Below, piece after piece: positions 28,211 through 39,965 of a DNA stretch of 64,000 nucleotides; position 1 is the stretch's first letter, and the number at the start of each line of letters is the position of its first letter. The notes under the pieces are model-generated. The model ran no database searches. It was given only the letters and a program-made list of their open reading frames with translations, and was not told the DNA's origin. Position numbers and translations under genes: made by a program. The DNA is taken from positions 18,686,474 through 18,750,473 of the forward strand of contig OY970833.1 in assembly GCA_963853835.1 (NCBI GenBank), read 5' to 3'. The stretch is from Calendula officinalis (taxonomy: Eukaryota > Streptophyta > Magnoliopsida > Asterales > Asteraceae).

Positions 28211-29623
28211 AAACGTACTGGTAACAGTATTGGGATCTTCGCGAGCTTCTTAAGCACCAATGACGAACGCTCGACCATGAATATTCTGACGATCATTGTT
28301 GTTGTTGTTGTAGTTCTTGAGCTTCCGGAAATGGTTACGATAGTGGGTTGAGTCACCACACTCGCAACAGACGAGAATTTTGGGAGGAGTATTAGACGTA
28401 CACTTTCTGAAATTGTGTCCCCAACGGTCACATCTATAACACTTCTTACGTTGACCATCATGATGCCAATTGCACTTGTTACACTTGGGATTGCTTCCAG
28501 CATACGGTTTTTCATCAGGGGTCCGACTGATTGTAGTTCTTCTTGATGGATGCAGCATAGCTCTAAATTTCTGATACTTGTTCCCTTTGTAGTTTGCTGA
28601 TATTGTTGTAGTAACGCTTCCCATTGTCGTTGCTAGAGGGTTCAAATGATTCGCTAGACACAACCAATTGATCTATAAACGATCCACTTCTAATAGCATC
28701 ATCTATCAGTCTTGTTGCTAGATTCACATCATCTTCTAAAGTCGTAGGCTGAGCGGCAGTGACGTGAGTAGGAACGAGATCGTGTAGACCGTAGATATAT
28801 CTCAATTCGCTTGAACTTGGGGGAATCCATATAAGGAACAAAACGAGAAGGAAAATTTTAAAGAAAGAAATTTTTATAGAGTAGACATAGTAGAAATATA
28901 TGAAAAGAAATAGGGGAAAATAAATACAATAGTCGTAGTAGTAGTAGACGTAATAGTAGTAGTAGTAATAGACGTAATAGTAGTAGTAGTAGATGCTAAA
29001 TAAGGAAATTACTAATTATAGTATGAAATAAATTTTTAAATAATAAAAATAAGATGATCTTTTTAATTAATAAAATAAGATTTTTATTAAAAACGTTTCC
29101 TAATAGTTAAGTTTTGAAAAAGATGACACATCCAGCCAAACTAGGTAACAAGGAAATAACTAAGTAAAACTGATTTTTTTTTTTTAAATAGTTAAGAACA
29201 TAAAATATTTGTATAATGAAAAGTTGAATTAGACGCGCGGCGACGACTCGTCGTCTTCTACTGGTTCATCTTCTAGTTCAGAGACTTCTTCAGGCTCTGA
29301 CTCTTCTTCTGATTATGATTCCGATTCTGATATTGGTTATGATTCTGGTACTGGCTCTTGTCGTCGAGGGGTTCTTGGAGTAAAATTACGACGCGGCTTC
29401 GCAGGCGTAGACACAAATAAAATACCGCCATCAAACTTTCAAAACAAAATTGGACGTCTTCTTGGTCGTCGATGCCATAGAACAACTTGAGACGAAGGAA
29501 TACTTCTAGGCATAGCAGTACTCTAATCACTATCCTATTCGGAGTCGGACGAAATATCGATAACACTCGATAACGACATTCTGATAATAAGTCGCAATAC
29601 TGATATAACATAAAATTAGGCAC
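28159..29623 (-). pseudogene. Gypsy gag, broken
   Basis: Minus strand in several frames: an acidic/basic N-terminal part (29623-29273), a middle with helical capsid-like text (28841-28563) and a zinc-knuckle region (28663-28250) with CYRCDRWGHNFRKC and a second CCECGDSTHYRNH in which the final Cys is not kept. AT-rich DNA and a GTA/GTAGTA microsatellite (28925-28995) interrupt it. Confidence 0.8.
28925..28995. repeat. Trinucleotide (GTA)n-type microsatellite
   Basis: Imperfect runs of 'gta'/'agt' with 'gacgtaata' interruptions inside the decayed gag region. Confidence 0.8.
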
Positions 29624-29789
29624 TCAGACGATATGCTAAATATTACTCTAAGGCAATACTAACTAAGGCAATGTTCTAATCTAAGAACAATGAAACTTCG
29701 GGATATGAGACTCAGCGTGCCATGAACATTTGTTTTGTCCAAAAATCTTTTGTAGTTATAGACTAGGCTTGCTAATTCACTATAACTTA

Positions 29790-29801
29790 ACCTCTGATAC
29801 C
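29790..29801 (-). promoter_or_regulatory. Primer-binding site of the gypsy element
   Basis: Minus-strand TGGTATCAGAG lies a few bases inside the LTR at 29806, complementary to the 3' end of plant initiator methionine tRNA. Confidence 0.85.
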
Positions 29802-29805
29802 ACTC

Positions 29806-32748
29806 TGTCACACCCCGCCAAAAATGAGTTTTACTTCATTTAAAATGTTTTGCGGAAGAACGAGGGTGTAACGTTCATGACAACATAGCAAAAATTAAGT
29901 AAACAAACAACCACGCAATAATGAAAAATAAAAGATTGTTTCACTTTCCAAAAGTAGAAAGTTTCCAAAAATAGTATGTTTCCTAAAATAGAAATTGTTT
30001 TGAAATGAAATGATTGTTCGTAAACTTAATGTTTTAATCATGGCTCACGACAATCTCAATGCTCATATCCTCCAATTCACTGCACCTAATTACCTGGAAA
30101 ACATAAATAGTAAAAGGGTCAACAAAGAATGTTGAGTGAATCCACAGGGTTAAAGTAAGTAAAGTAAAGTAAAGTAAAGTGTTTTGCTACTCAAAATGTT
30201 TGTTGTGAAAATGGTTTATGACTGAAAAGTATAAAGTTCAACACTCATATGATATGAGTAGTAAGTATGAAATGTTTAGTGTAGTGTAGAATATCTACAA
30301 CTACATGTTATGTTTATGAAGATGTGTTGAACAAATTATTATGTTTGACATCGCATGAACTGTTATCCCCAACAGGTAGCTAGTCTATTGAGTTAATATA
30401 CCAACCCCTAAGTCCACAATCGACACTTCAACTCCATTATGTTATCGTTCTTTAATGGATATACACTCCCGGAGATGTCTTGGATAAAACCAAGTAATGA
30501 TCAAACGTTCATTGGGAGGATGAGTATCAACCAATAGTACTATCTGCATATCCATGGTCTAGATCCACTAGTTAATGATTGCTGGCAACCTTAGTCCGGT
30601 ATAATAATTGTTTGTCATGCCAATGCGATAATGAAAATGTATAGATGTTGTGCAGTCATAGTAAAACAGTAGCAGTTGTGTTTATGTTTTCCACCCCAAA
30701 GTTTATAAAACAGTTAAAAGAGAAAAGGGGTCTGTGGACTCACCTGGGCAAAGCTTAGCGACAATTAGGACAGAGGAATCCTTCAAAGGCTCCTAGCTTC
30801 CTAAACGATATAACTTTCTAATTAGACTAAGCTAACACAGGTGATTCTAGTTATAATATAAGATATATGTTATACGTTTAATGTTATGTTGTATGTTTTG
30901 TGACATCGAATGAACTTTGGTTATTGGACTTTAATAAAATGAAATGAAATGAAATGCATTGGGCTTTATAACTGAAATGAAATGAAATGCATTGGGCTTT
31001 ATAAAATGAAATGAAATGAAATGCATTGGGCTTTATAAAATGAAATGAAATGGGTTTCAAAATGAAATGGGTCTTGAAATGAAATGATATGAAATGAAAT
31101 GGGTTTGGCTTAAGGGGCCTAGGTTGGGCCTAAATGGGCTTATTGGGCCTAGGTGGGCTTACTGGCCAACTAGGTGGGCCACTTGGGCCTCATATTGGGC
31201 TTAGGTCCAATAGAGTTGGGCCATGGATTGGGCTTGGTCCCAATAGGTTCGGTTTAGGTATAAGTGGGCCAATGGTTTGGGCTTTGGTCCAAATGGGCTT
31301 GGATACTAATGGGCCGACTAAAGTTTGGGCCCGATAGACTAAGGTAGCTCGATATGGGCCAAGTACGGGCCTTGGTCCGATTAAGTATTCGGGTTTGGGT
31401 CAATCGGTTGGGTCAAGATCCGGCCTTGACCCGGTTTGACTTGTAGGTCAAAATTGGTCAAATCTAGAGGTCAACAATGGTCAAAATAGTCAACAAAAGT
31501 CAACAAAAATCAACTAGATCTAAGGTTTCGGTTTTTAGGGTTAGGTTTCGGTTTTTAGGGTTAGGTTTCGGTCTAGGGTTGGCCGAAGGCCAAAACCATT
31601 CGGGTTTGGTGCTAGATCGGTCTAGGGTTCGAGTCTATGGTTATGTTTAGCTAGATTTCGGTATTTTGGTAATAACGAGGCTAGATCTAGGGTTAGTCAT
31701 ATCAATGGTTCTAGATCTAGGGTTTATACAATTAAAACAACGAATAAGAATGTATCAAACGAATCAATGAACGACTAGACCGAGTAATCCTTTGACATGC
31801 ATGCAAGCATGCACGTCGGGATCAATATCATGCAATTGCCGAGACCTCTTGGCCTTTGGCCTAGGTCTCGGGTTCGAGTATTAGGACTGAAACAAATAAG
31901 AAAACAAATACAAAACAAGGAGAATTCGGTATACCTTTAGGATCGGATGAAGAAGATCAAGGGGATCAAAGGTTTCGGGTTCATTGGGGATCGAACACGA
32001 ACGGATGGAGGAGATGGTGTGCTTGGCCGAATTTTTGTAAAGGGATTTAAGGTTAAGGTGGTTTAGTATTTATAATGGAGAATTAGGGTTAAGAATAGGT
32101 GTTATAGTCCAACTAGGACTCTTTCAAATGGGGATTAGGATAAGAATCAAGGATCAAGATAAACATCAAGAGAAAGGCAACACATGGCCAACACCACAAG
32201 GGTGTTTCGGCCGAGTGTGGGTTCGAGTGGGAGAGTGTGGCCGGCCACATGGGTGGTCGGTCTTAGCTTGGTGTCGAGTTTAGAAACAAGTTCCATTCGA
32301 GTCACGTTTTAATTTAATTTGTTACGTTTATTGTCTAACCGATAACTTATTGTTTTAGAAATGATTTAAGCTCAAGAGTGTCACCATAAGTAAATAAAAA
32401 TGTTGTGTTGACTAAAATAGTCAAACACTGATGTATGGTGAAAATGTTAAATGTTCGGTGAACTAGTCATGTGTTTGGATGCCAAAAGTAGAAATGAAAC
32501 GAAATGAGGAAAGTTTCTAAACATAGAAACTTTCTAAATATAGAAGTGATATGAAATGAGGAAAGTTTCTAAAAATAGAAACTTTCTATAATTAGAAATA
32601 ATAGGAAACGAGGAAAGTTTCTAAAAATAGAAACTTTCTAAAATTAGAAATATTACGAAATGAGAAATTTTCTAAAAATAGAAACTTTCTAAATATATAA
32701 AGTAAGAAATGAAAAATAGTAACATACCCAAAATGTCGAGTTGTCACA
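29806..32748 (-). repeat. Gypsy LTR, right copy (5' LTR of the element)
   Basis: Direct copy of 22741-25607, 2943 bp. Most of the length difference is from extra short-repeat units (an extra 'aaatgcattgggctttat' block near 30960-31040 and a duplicated 'ttagggttaggtttcggt' near 31540). Otherwise only scattered substitutions, so the insertion looks recent. Confidence 0.93.
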
Positions 32749-33562
32749 ACATGCCTCGAAATACATAATGCATAACAATGAGAATAACGTAGGAAATCAT
32801 GTAGCCAATTATGATTGAAACGATAAATAAACGTTTTGTTATACATAAATACCTCTTCTTTTAATTACGATCATAACATTTTCCGATTATACAATATTTG
32901 AATCATTTCATTTTTAAATCATACATATTACTTTTGGTTCATAATATATTTGATCATAACATTGTTTTTTTTTTTTTAAATTTCAAGACTATACTCATTT
33001 TGTAGATAATTTTATTTTAAGAACTTTGACATTTTTTAGAATTTTTTATTTATAAAGAAAAAACAAAGTTATAATCGAAAAACGAAGTAGGGAGAAACAC
33101 ATAAATTACTATGATTAGAATAAATAAGTTAAATGACAATTATCACCCTAATTATAAAGGTTAATGTTGATCACTGTACTTAAATTCCGATTATGCCCGT
33201 CATAAAAAGGATCAATTAACCGATGAGAAATTGACATGTCATCATAAAATTGTTATACTTAACTCCATATATAGATGATAGATAGATAGATAAATAAATT
33301 ATATCAGATCCATTACCCTTTCAAACCTGAATTATAAATTTGGCCCCATTAACATTCGAGCCCAATAAAAGTTATTTCATTAACTTCAGAAATATCTCCG
33401 GTCACCGCCATCAACCGGGCGTCTTTCAGTTCCCTCCGTCAGCCTTCAGTCTGCTTCTGGAACGAACCGGCGAATAAAAAGTTTCCGAATTTTGTAATCT
33501 CTGAGTAATCACTCTATAAAAGAACCTGATTTTGTTGAAAAATTTGCATTTAGGGTTTCGTA

Positions 33563-36500
33563 ATGTCGACGGCTTCACCTGCGTTAAGCAGTAATAGTAC
33601 CGACACTGCCTCAATCACCGGCGCCGCTAGCTCCGCCGTGGTAAGAACCACCGCTACCACCACGACTCCAATGGCGATCGGTAACTCGAGCATTAATACT
33701 TCGAAGAACCTTCGTGGCCTTAATAAACCTAAATGCATAAAGTGTGGCAATGTTGCGCGTTCCAGGTTAATTTCGCCTTCTTCAATTTCAATTGAATTTA
33801 GGTTTTTTGATGTTAGTTCTTTTGTTTTAATCTCTTAATTCCAATTCGTATTTTCTGAATAGATAATTATCTGCTTGTATTCTTGTAATCTTGCGTAACG
33901 TTAATCTAGGGTTTCAAGGTTATATGTAAGGAAATTATTATAGAAACATGATTGTTTGAGAATTAATTTAGTTTATGGCTTGTATATTAACAATTGAAGC
34001 TATCTATTGTACATAGAGGAAATATAGAGCTTTCAGATTCATTTAACATCTTTTTAATACTTGAAGAAAATGAATTTATCATGAATAACGAATTTTTATG
34101 TTGGTTATACCAATCTGAGATAACTGACATTGAAAATCATCATATAATTGGAGGGCAGAGCTGTGTTTGAGATACTTATTCATTCACAACAATTACATCT
34201 ATTAAAATAATGGTAGCTACTAGAAATTCATATAATTTTTGTCAATGCAATTTTTTTTTTGTAAGGAATAACTGAAAGTGACTGAAGGTAATGTTTTAAT
34301 TTAATGAAGATAGAAGATGAAGTGATTCTTGATGTTATTATGAAGTAATTTGGAAGTTCAAGTAGTCAATTTTCTGTGTGTGTGTGTGTGTGTGTTTTTG
34401 CAAATTCTTTTATTATTTATTTATTTATTTATTTATCGTTAAATAGTTGTAAAACGTCTTTGCAGGTGCCCCTATCAGGCATGCAAAAGTTGCTGTGCAA
34501 AAGCTCAAAATCCTTGTCATATACACGGTATGACAATGGGATTATGTCAAGATCTTTCACACGCACAAATGACTGTTTTTTTGTACAATGAGTAACAATA
34601 TATTTTTCTGATAAAAGTTTCTAAACAGACAATTTTACCCCTTTAACATATCAACAAATATCAATTTTCCATTACTATGCATAAACTTACAAAATTATAA
34701 ATTGCGAATATAATTTGAGTTTATTTGCAGTTTTGAAGGGAAATTCATCATTTCCGGATAAGACACCGTCCTCAACCTCATCTTTGATTGATCAACACTC
34801 AAATGAGATATCCTCATCTGGGTATGTTGAATTATGCAATACTATTATTATTAGTCTATTAAATAAATGTGCCAATTTCAGCCCATCAAACCAGTAATAT
34901 AAAAAACTTATCTTAAAAGGAAACGGGCCAAATGAGTTTGTATTGAGATAAATATTAGGTTTGTATATTCGCAATCCATAAAACCTCCTAAGCTATATCA
35001 TTTAAAATATTAGATTTGTTTTAAAATAAATTTTAATTGTATTTGACATACTGATTGATAGAACTCCAAATCTTTGTTTAGGAATGCACATAGAGTCACC
35101 TCACTACGACAACTGTCCAATAATTTTGCTCAATTCAACAATTTGCAAACTCCATCTCGTGCAAGGAAGCCACTAACAAGAAAGGTACATAACCATCACC
35201 TAATTTAATTCAATTTTATTACCTTTTTTATCCCTCTCAAATTATGGGTGAGCCCGAAAACCGAAAAACCGAATCGAGTCTGAAAAAAACCAAAAAACTG
35301 ATGTGAGCGGGTTTGATTTTGGGAAAACCTGTTTTTCGGGTGCATATGAAAAACAAGACCAAAAAATCCGCCCCACCCCACCATTTTATATATATCATAT
35401 TTTGTAAAAATATTTTATCTTTATAAAAGATTTATTGCTTTACTATTTAAAAAAAGATTTGAGTAGTTATTTCACATTAAAATACTTCAACTTCAAATGG
35501 GTTAGTGATTGTTGGATGTTATGCTACTATTAATCTTATTTAAGTATTGTTAGTTGAAATTAGCTTTATATTATAAGAAAACTTACTAGTTTAGTTGTAT
35601 GTTTTATTTATATACGAAATGAGTTAAAATTGGATCATAACTTTTAAGTTAATAAATTGAGTAAATTACACAAACGGTCCTTTAGGTTTGTACCATATAA
35701 CATATTTGGTCCTTTAGTTTCACAAATTACACTGGTAGTTCTTATTTCTGAAACTATTAATTGTCCTTTACCTAAACAAAGTTAACTTTTCCTGTCAAAC
35801 AGACTGTTTTTTATGGGTTTCAATTTGGTGAAGGGAAAGAGAAAAGGACAGATTTACCCCCTCGTGCATCACACGTGATCGTACTTGACGGGAAAATTAA
35901 ACACCTGTTTAGGTAAAAGACCAAACGTGTCAATAGTTTCAGAAATAAGGACTGTCAGTGTAGTTTTTATGAAACTAAAGGACCGTTTGTTTAATTTACT
36001 CTTAATAAATTTGTAAATTTTAAGGAAAACTAGAAAAACCGAAAAGAAAACCCAAACCATATCTATTTATAAAAATAAAAACAAAAAACACCGAAACTGA
36101 ACGATTTGCAATTCCTAAAAACCGAAGCTTTCGGTTCGGGGTTTGGTTTTAGTTAAAAACAGTCAAACTTATAAAATTGAAACAAGCAGGAAGCTTCTCA
36201 GATAAACGAGTGGAGGTTTTCAAAGTTAACCGAATACAAGAACAGAAACACAGAAACAGAAAACGAAGCTTTTGATAGATATTTGCAAAACATCGCATTG
36301 TTGGAGGAAATATTTGCTGTAAATCCCAAATCAGAAGCCCAAAATGAAGACGATTTGCAACAAAAAACTGAAAAAATGATTTCAAGATCAAAATTAAAGA
36401 TTAAATCAGACCCAATTAGAACTGAAAATTTCAGAGATAGAATCAGATTCATTGTTAACAACGGTTTAAGAAAGCTTAAAACTGAGACACAAAATGGCAA

Positions 36501-36735
36501 TGAAGAACAATCTGAATCTGTTAATAAACCGTCTAAGAAAGCAAGGTTTTCAAATTTGGTTGAACTCAATAAAAAACTTACAAATGCTCGAACAGATGAA
36601 GATTTGAAATCTTGCCAGATATTGAAATCAGGTGAGAAATCACAAAGTTGGTTTAATTCGGTTACAATTGATCAAGAACATGTTAGTCATATTGATGCAC
36701 AATTTTCTTCCATTAATGAGATTGAAAATCTTTAA
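33563..36735 (+). CDS. Plant protein with LRP1/SHI-like zinc cluster, five exons
   Basis: Exons 33563-33765, 34466-34527, 34731-34821, 35082-35184 and 36190-36735 join in phase with GT-AG borders into 334 codons plus stop. After a Ser/Thr/Ala-rich start there is a Cys cluster spanning the exon 1/2 junction (KCIKCGNVARSR then CPYQACKSCCAKAQNPCHIH). Its spacing C-x2-C-x7-C-x4-C-x2-C-C-x6-C-x2-H follows the SHI/LRP1 RING-like finger, with Tyr where that family has His. Then come a Ser-rich link, TSLRQLSNNFAQFNNLQTP, a helical segment NEWRFSKLTEYKNRNTE (exon 5) and a Lys/Glu-rich tail. This looks like a conserved plant family of unknown function related to, but distinct from, SHI transcription factors. 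Intron 4 contains a MULE-type MITE, and exon 4 with its flanks is copied at 38228-38586. Start chosen as the first ATG of the frame, just after an AGGGTTTC 5' UTR motif. Confidence 0.88.
35659..36001. mobile_element. Mutator-like foldback MITE, copy D
   Basis: GAGTAAATTACACAAACGGT at the left and inverted ...TTTAATTTACTC at the right. The 10-bp flank TTAATAAATT is perfectly duplicated on both sides, the best target-duplication evidence for this family in the window. Lies in intron 4 of the zinc-cluster gene. Confidence 0.88.
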
Positions 36736-37255
36736 GTTTAGCTCATCTTTAACACTCTAGGATCTCTGTTTGGATTTGACACTTTGATTATGTTGCATTG
36801 TATCGTGTAGTGTTCTTAATTTTGTGTTCTTAACATTGATTTTGTATCGTTTTCTAGCATTTGTGTGTTTAGATTATGCTTGTTAACATTATTTTGGTTA
36901 GGGTTTCGGGTTTCTTTTGGTTTATTTGATTTTGATTCTGGTTTGGATTTGGTTATGTCAATTTCAGGTAAATAGAAACTTTATTTGGTAAAAGAATCCA
37001 ATTGAATTTAGTTTACTGTAAATGTAAAATTTTCAAGTAAGATAGGGTTTTTAACCAATTCAAATTTTATTATGAAAAACCTAATTTGCACCATAGAAAT
37101 GAAGATGAATTAATAAATTATTTAAATGCATTAAAAAAATAATAAAATATTAGATTAGGTGACCATGTCCATGGCTGTAAAGACCTGTCTTAAAATTTCC
37201 CGTCAATCAATTATTAACAACATACTTAAAATACTTAAAATTTCCCTTTTTAGTG

Positions 37256-38035
37256 AAACGGTCAAGGATTTGGAAGTTCATTTCGACATGAATGTGAGCC
37301 AGAAAGCGGTTTTTGATTGTTTACGGGCACCTCATGCTCAGGATTATCTTCTTGCTATTCCCATAGATGGGTTAGGACAACATATGTCACCTGTGGAATA
37401 TCGTGCCATTCTTAAGTATCGTCTCATGATTCCATTATTTCCGGTTGATGCGTTATGCCCTGTTTGACGCAAGGCAAGTTTGGATTCCTTTGGGGACACA
37501 TGCTATTCATTGTAAAGAGCTCCCGGGTTTCAAGTACCGACACGATATGGTTCGAGATGTCCTTTTTGACATATGTAGGCGTGCCGGGATCTCCGCAAAG
37601 AAAGAAGCACCTGTGAACTTTTTGAATGACCCGTTGGATAGAAGATCCACACTTAGACCTGCTGACATTTTGGTTTTTGGATGGGTTGGGGGGAAGCACG
37701 CGTGTGTGGATCTAACCGGAGTTTCTCCTCTCGTTGGTTTGAGTAGTCGGGGTGTTACGGTGGGACAAGCTGCTTTGAAAGCCGCATCGTGCAAAGTAAC
37801 AAAGCACGAGAAAGCATGCATTGAAAATCAACACGTGTTTATTCCTTTTGCATTTGACACTTTCGGTTTCCTTGCACCTGAGGCACTGGAGCTTCTCAAC
37901 AGAGTCCAACGTGTTATGCATAGCAATCTTATGACACCTAGATCCACAAACGTTGTTTTTAAAAGAATTAGTTTTGCAATTCAAAAAGGGATAGCGGCGC
38001 AGCTTGTTGCCCGTTTACCTTCTTTATCCGAATAA
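37256..38035 (+). pseudogene. RLE-like (R2-type restriction-like endonuclease) protein, broken
   Basis: Plus strand, no introns. The first frame (to 37467) ends in DALCPV followed by an in-frame TGA where a second Cys of a CxxC would be expected. The frame is then shifted by one extra base near 37500 and continues to 38035. The continuation has GTHAIHC, KYRHDMVRD, APVNFL, RPADILVFGW and HACVDLTGVSPLVG. The order CxxC...HxxxC, RHD, then RPxD and VDLT resembles the zinc motif and PD-(D/E)XK nuclease of R2/R4-type non-LTR retroelements. I recall similar intact proteins as common in plants, often labelled reverse-transcriptase-like; not checked. The nonsense and frame changes make this copy a pseudogene, though the 196-codon C-terminal frame is intact. 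Confidence 0.6.
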
Positions 38036-38227
38036 AAAAAATGATCTTTATCAATGAAATTGATTAATCTGCCGTTGTTCCAAAAAAAAAAAGTTAAGAT
38101 ATACCAGAATTATACAGTTATGAATAATGTGATAGAAGTGAGATCGGGTGAGAACTTAAATTTTGGTGAGTATTGTAAGGACAATTCTCAACCAATATTT
38201 TTAAAAATTATAAAACCAGTAATATAC

Positions 38228-38586
38228 ATGTGCCAATTTCAGCCCATCAAACCAGTAATATAAAAAACTTATCTTAAAAGGAAACGGGCCAAATGAGTTT
38301 GTATTGAGATAAATATTAGGTTTGTATATTCGTAATCCATAAAACCTCCTAAGCTATATCATTCAAAATATTAGATTTGTTTTAAAATAAATTTTAATTA
38401 TATTTGACATACTGATTGATAGAACTCCAAAAATTTGTTTAGGAATGCACATAGAGTCACCTCACTACGACAACTGTCCAATAATTTTGCTCAATTCAAC
38501 AATTTGCAAACTCCATCTCGCGCAAGGAAGCCATTAACAAGAAAGGTACATAACATGACATCACTTAATTTAATTCAATTTATTAC
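38228..38586 (+). repeat. Duplicated exon 4 region of the zinc-cluster gene
   Basis: Near-identical to 34867-35222: same intron text (TGTGCCAATTTCAGCCCATC), same exon 4 with acceptor and donor (AGGAATGCAC ... AGAAAGGTAC) and a few substitutions. It lies 1.5 kb after the gene's stop codon in the same direction. It has no neighbouring exons, so it is an orphan exon. Confidence 0.9.
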
Positions 38587-38589
38587 ATT

Positions 38590-39960
38590 TTCTAGGGGCG
38601 GTTTGGGGCGGTTTTTAACTAAAACCAAACTCCTCCCTAAAAAGTTCGGGTTTTAAGAATTACACCCGTTCGGTTTCGGGTTTTTCGGTTTCGGTTTTTC
38701 GGGTTTTTCGGTTTCACGTTTTTTTTGGTCTTTTAATTTCCTTTAAATTTACTAATTTGTTACCTTAAAAATTAATATTATGATTCAAATTCCCATATCA
38801 TCAGTTATTGCCGGTGTAGATTCTTCTACTTTTTCTTTCAATTTAGCAGATGCATTATGCTCATGATGTTGTGTTGTAAGAAGTGCAAGATTATCTTTTG
38901 AAGCCATTACAGAATAGTTACCGGGTTTGAAAGTATAAGATCTCGTGTTAAAAAAAAGTAATAGTTTGGGTCGAGAAATGTAAAAGTTCTCGGGTTTGGA
39001 GAAATTTTTTTAAAAAATTCTCGGGTTGAGGTCGAAAAGTAATTGAGTATAAACCGAGATCGGAAAAAATATATGTTGAATTGTTGAAAAGTAATTAAGT
39101 AATTGTTATGGACTGAAAGTCAAATATTATGGACTGGAATTAAATAGAATTACCTAGTCAAAGCTAATTACATGTTAAAGCTTAAAACTAGTCCTAACAG
39201 TAACATTGGTGATGAGCGAGATTTTAAGAGAAATATGCGAACTACGTAGGAACTTGCGGATTATTTTTCGTTATGTTTATAGCAACGATTTATTTTAGCT
39301 CAATTTGTATGATCGGCTTCCGTTGTTGTACGATGTATATATGGTAACTGGTAACATTAAAATACATCAAACATTTATTTTACAAATTTAATATGATAAT
39401 CATTATCTCTAATTCTTAACTATATTGCAATACATATAAATTTTGATTGCTAAATATATAAATTAACTTGCTAATTTATAAGGTTATATGTGAAAATTTT
39501 TGTGGGGCCAAAACCCATTCATGATTCTTTTGAAGTTATACTAGCAAAATCGGGTGAAAACCTCACATAGTGATGCACTTTCCAACTCTTTTGACCCTAA
39601 CCTCACTTATCACTTTCTCACTTATCAACCATTTCAAACATACCAATATCATCAATTAATTCAATTCTAACATAATATCACACATGACACAATACATACA
39701 ACTTACGAAATTAACATCAATTACAGAAATTTCGGTCTATACAACTAGATTTAGATGATCATTTTTTTCAGATGATCATTTATAAGAAAGCATATGGAAT
39801 TCAAGAGCTTGATTGATCAAGTTTTAGTCAGAATATTGGGCAACCATACGATGTTATTCAATTGAAGACTTATTCAAAAATCTTACAAAATGAGTCAAGT
39901 GAAATTTTGACATTCTTATTTCACTACGAGTAGTACAACGCAATAATCCCTTCCATTGAA
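38590..39960. other. Intergenic, AT-rich, low-complexity 'cggtttcggttttt' patches
   Basis: The stretch 38600-38730 is rich in CGGTTT/CGGGTTTT phrases like those at 35250-35350 and 36120. The remainder has no supported gene. Confidence 0.5.
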
Positions 39961-39965
39961 GAAAC

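Larger units (their letters stand above)
22741..32748 (-). mobile_element. Ty3/gypsy LTR retrotransposon (Tekay-like chromovirus?), defective
   Basis: Two direct LTRs (22741-25607 and 29806-32748) enclose a minus-strand interior in the order gag, PR, RT, RNase H, INT, the Ty3/gypsy order. The 5-bp flank ACATG is perfectly duplicated (22736-22740 and 32749-32753). The primer-binding site (TGGTATCAGAG, initiator Met tRNA type) and polypurine tract are present. The interior has many frame breaks, a protease active-site change and a deletion of the integrase C-terminus. Lineage is inferred from the long LTRs and motifs such as YHPGKANVVVDALSR; a chromodomain was not seen, since that region is deleted. 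Confidence 0.93.
22707..33288 (-). mobile_element. Short Helitron interrupted by the gypsy element
   Basis: On the minus strand the 3' end has a hairpin (GCCCATCTGGGC) followed by a few bases and CTAG, then host T, a Helitron terminus. The 5' end is read at about 33288 on the minus strand (TCTATCTATC...ATATATGGAG) after host A. Without the 10-kb gypsy insertion it would be about 570 bp and non-coding. The 3' end is firmer than the 5' end. Confidence 0.6.
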
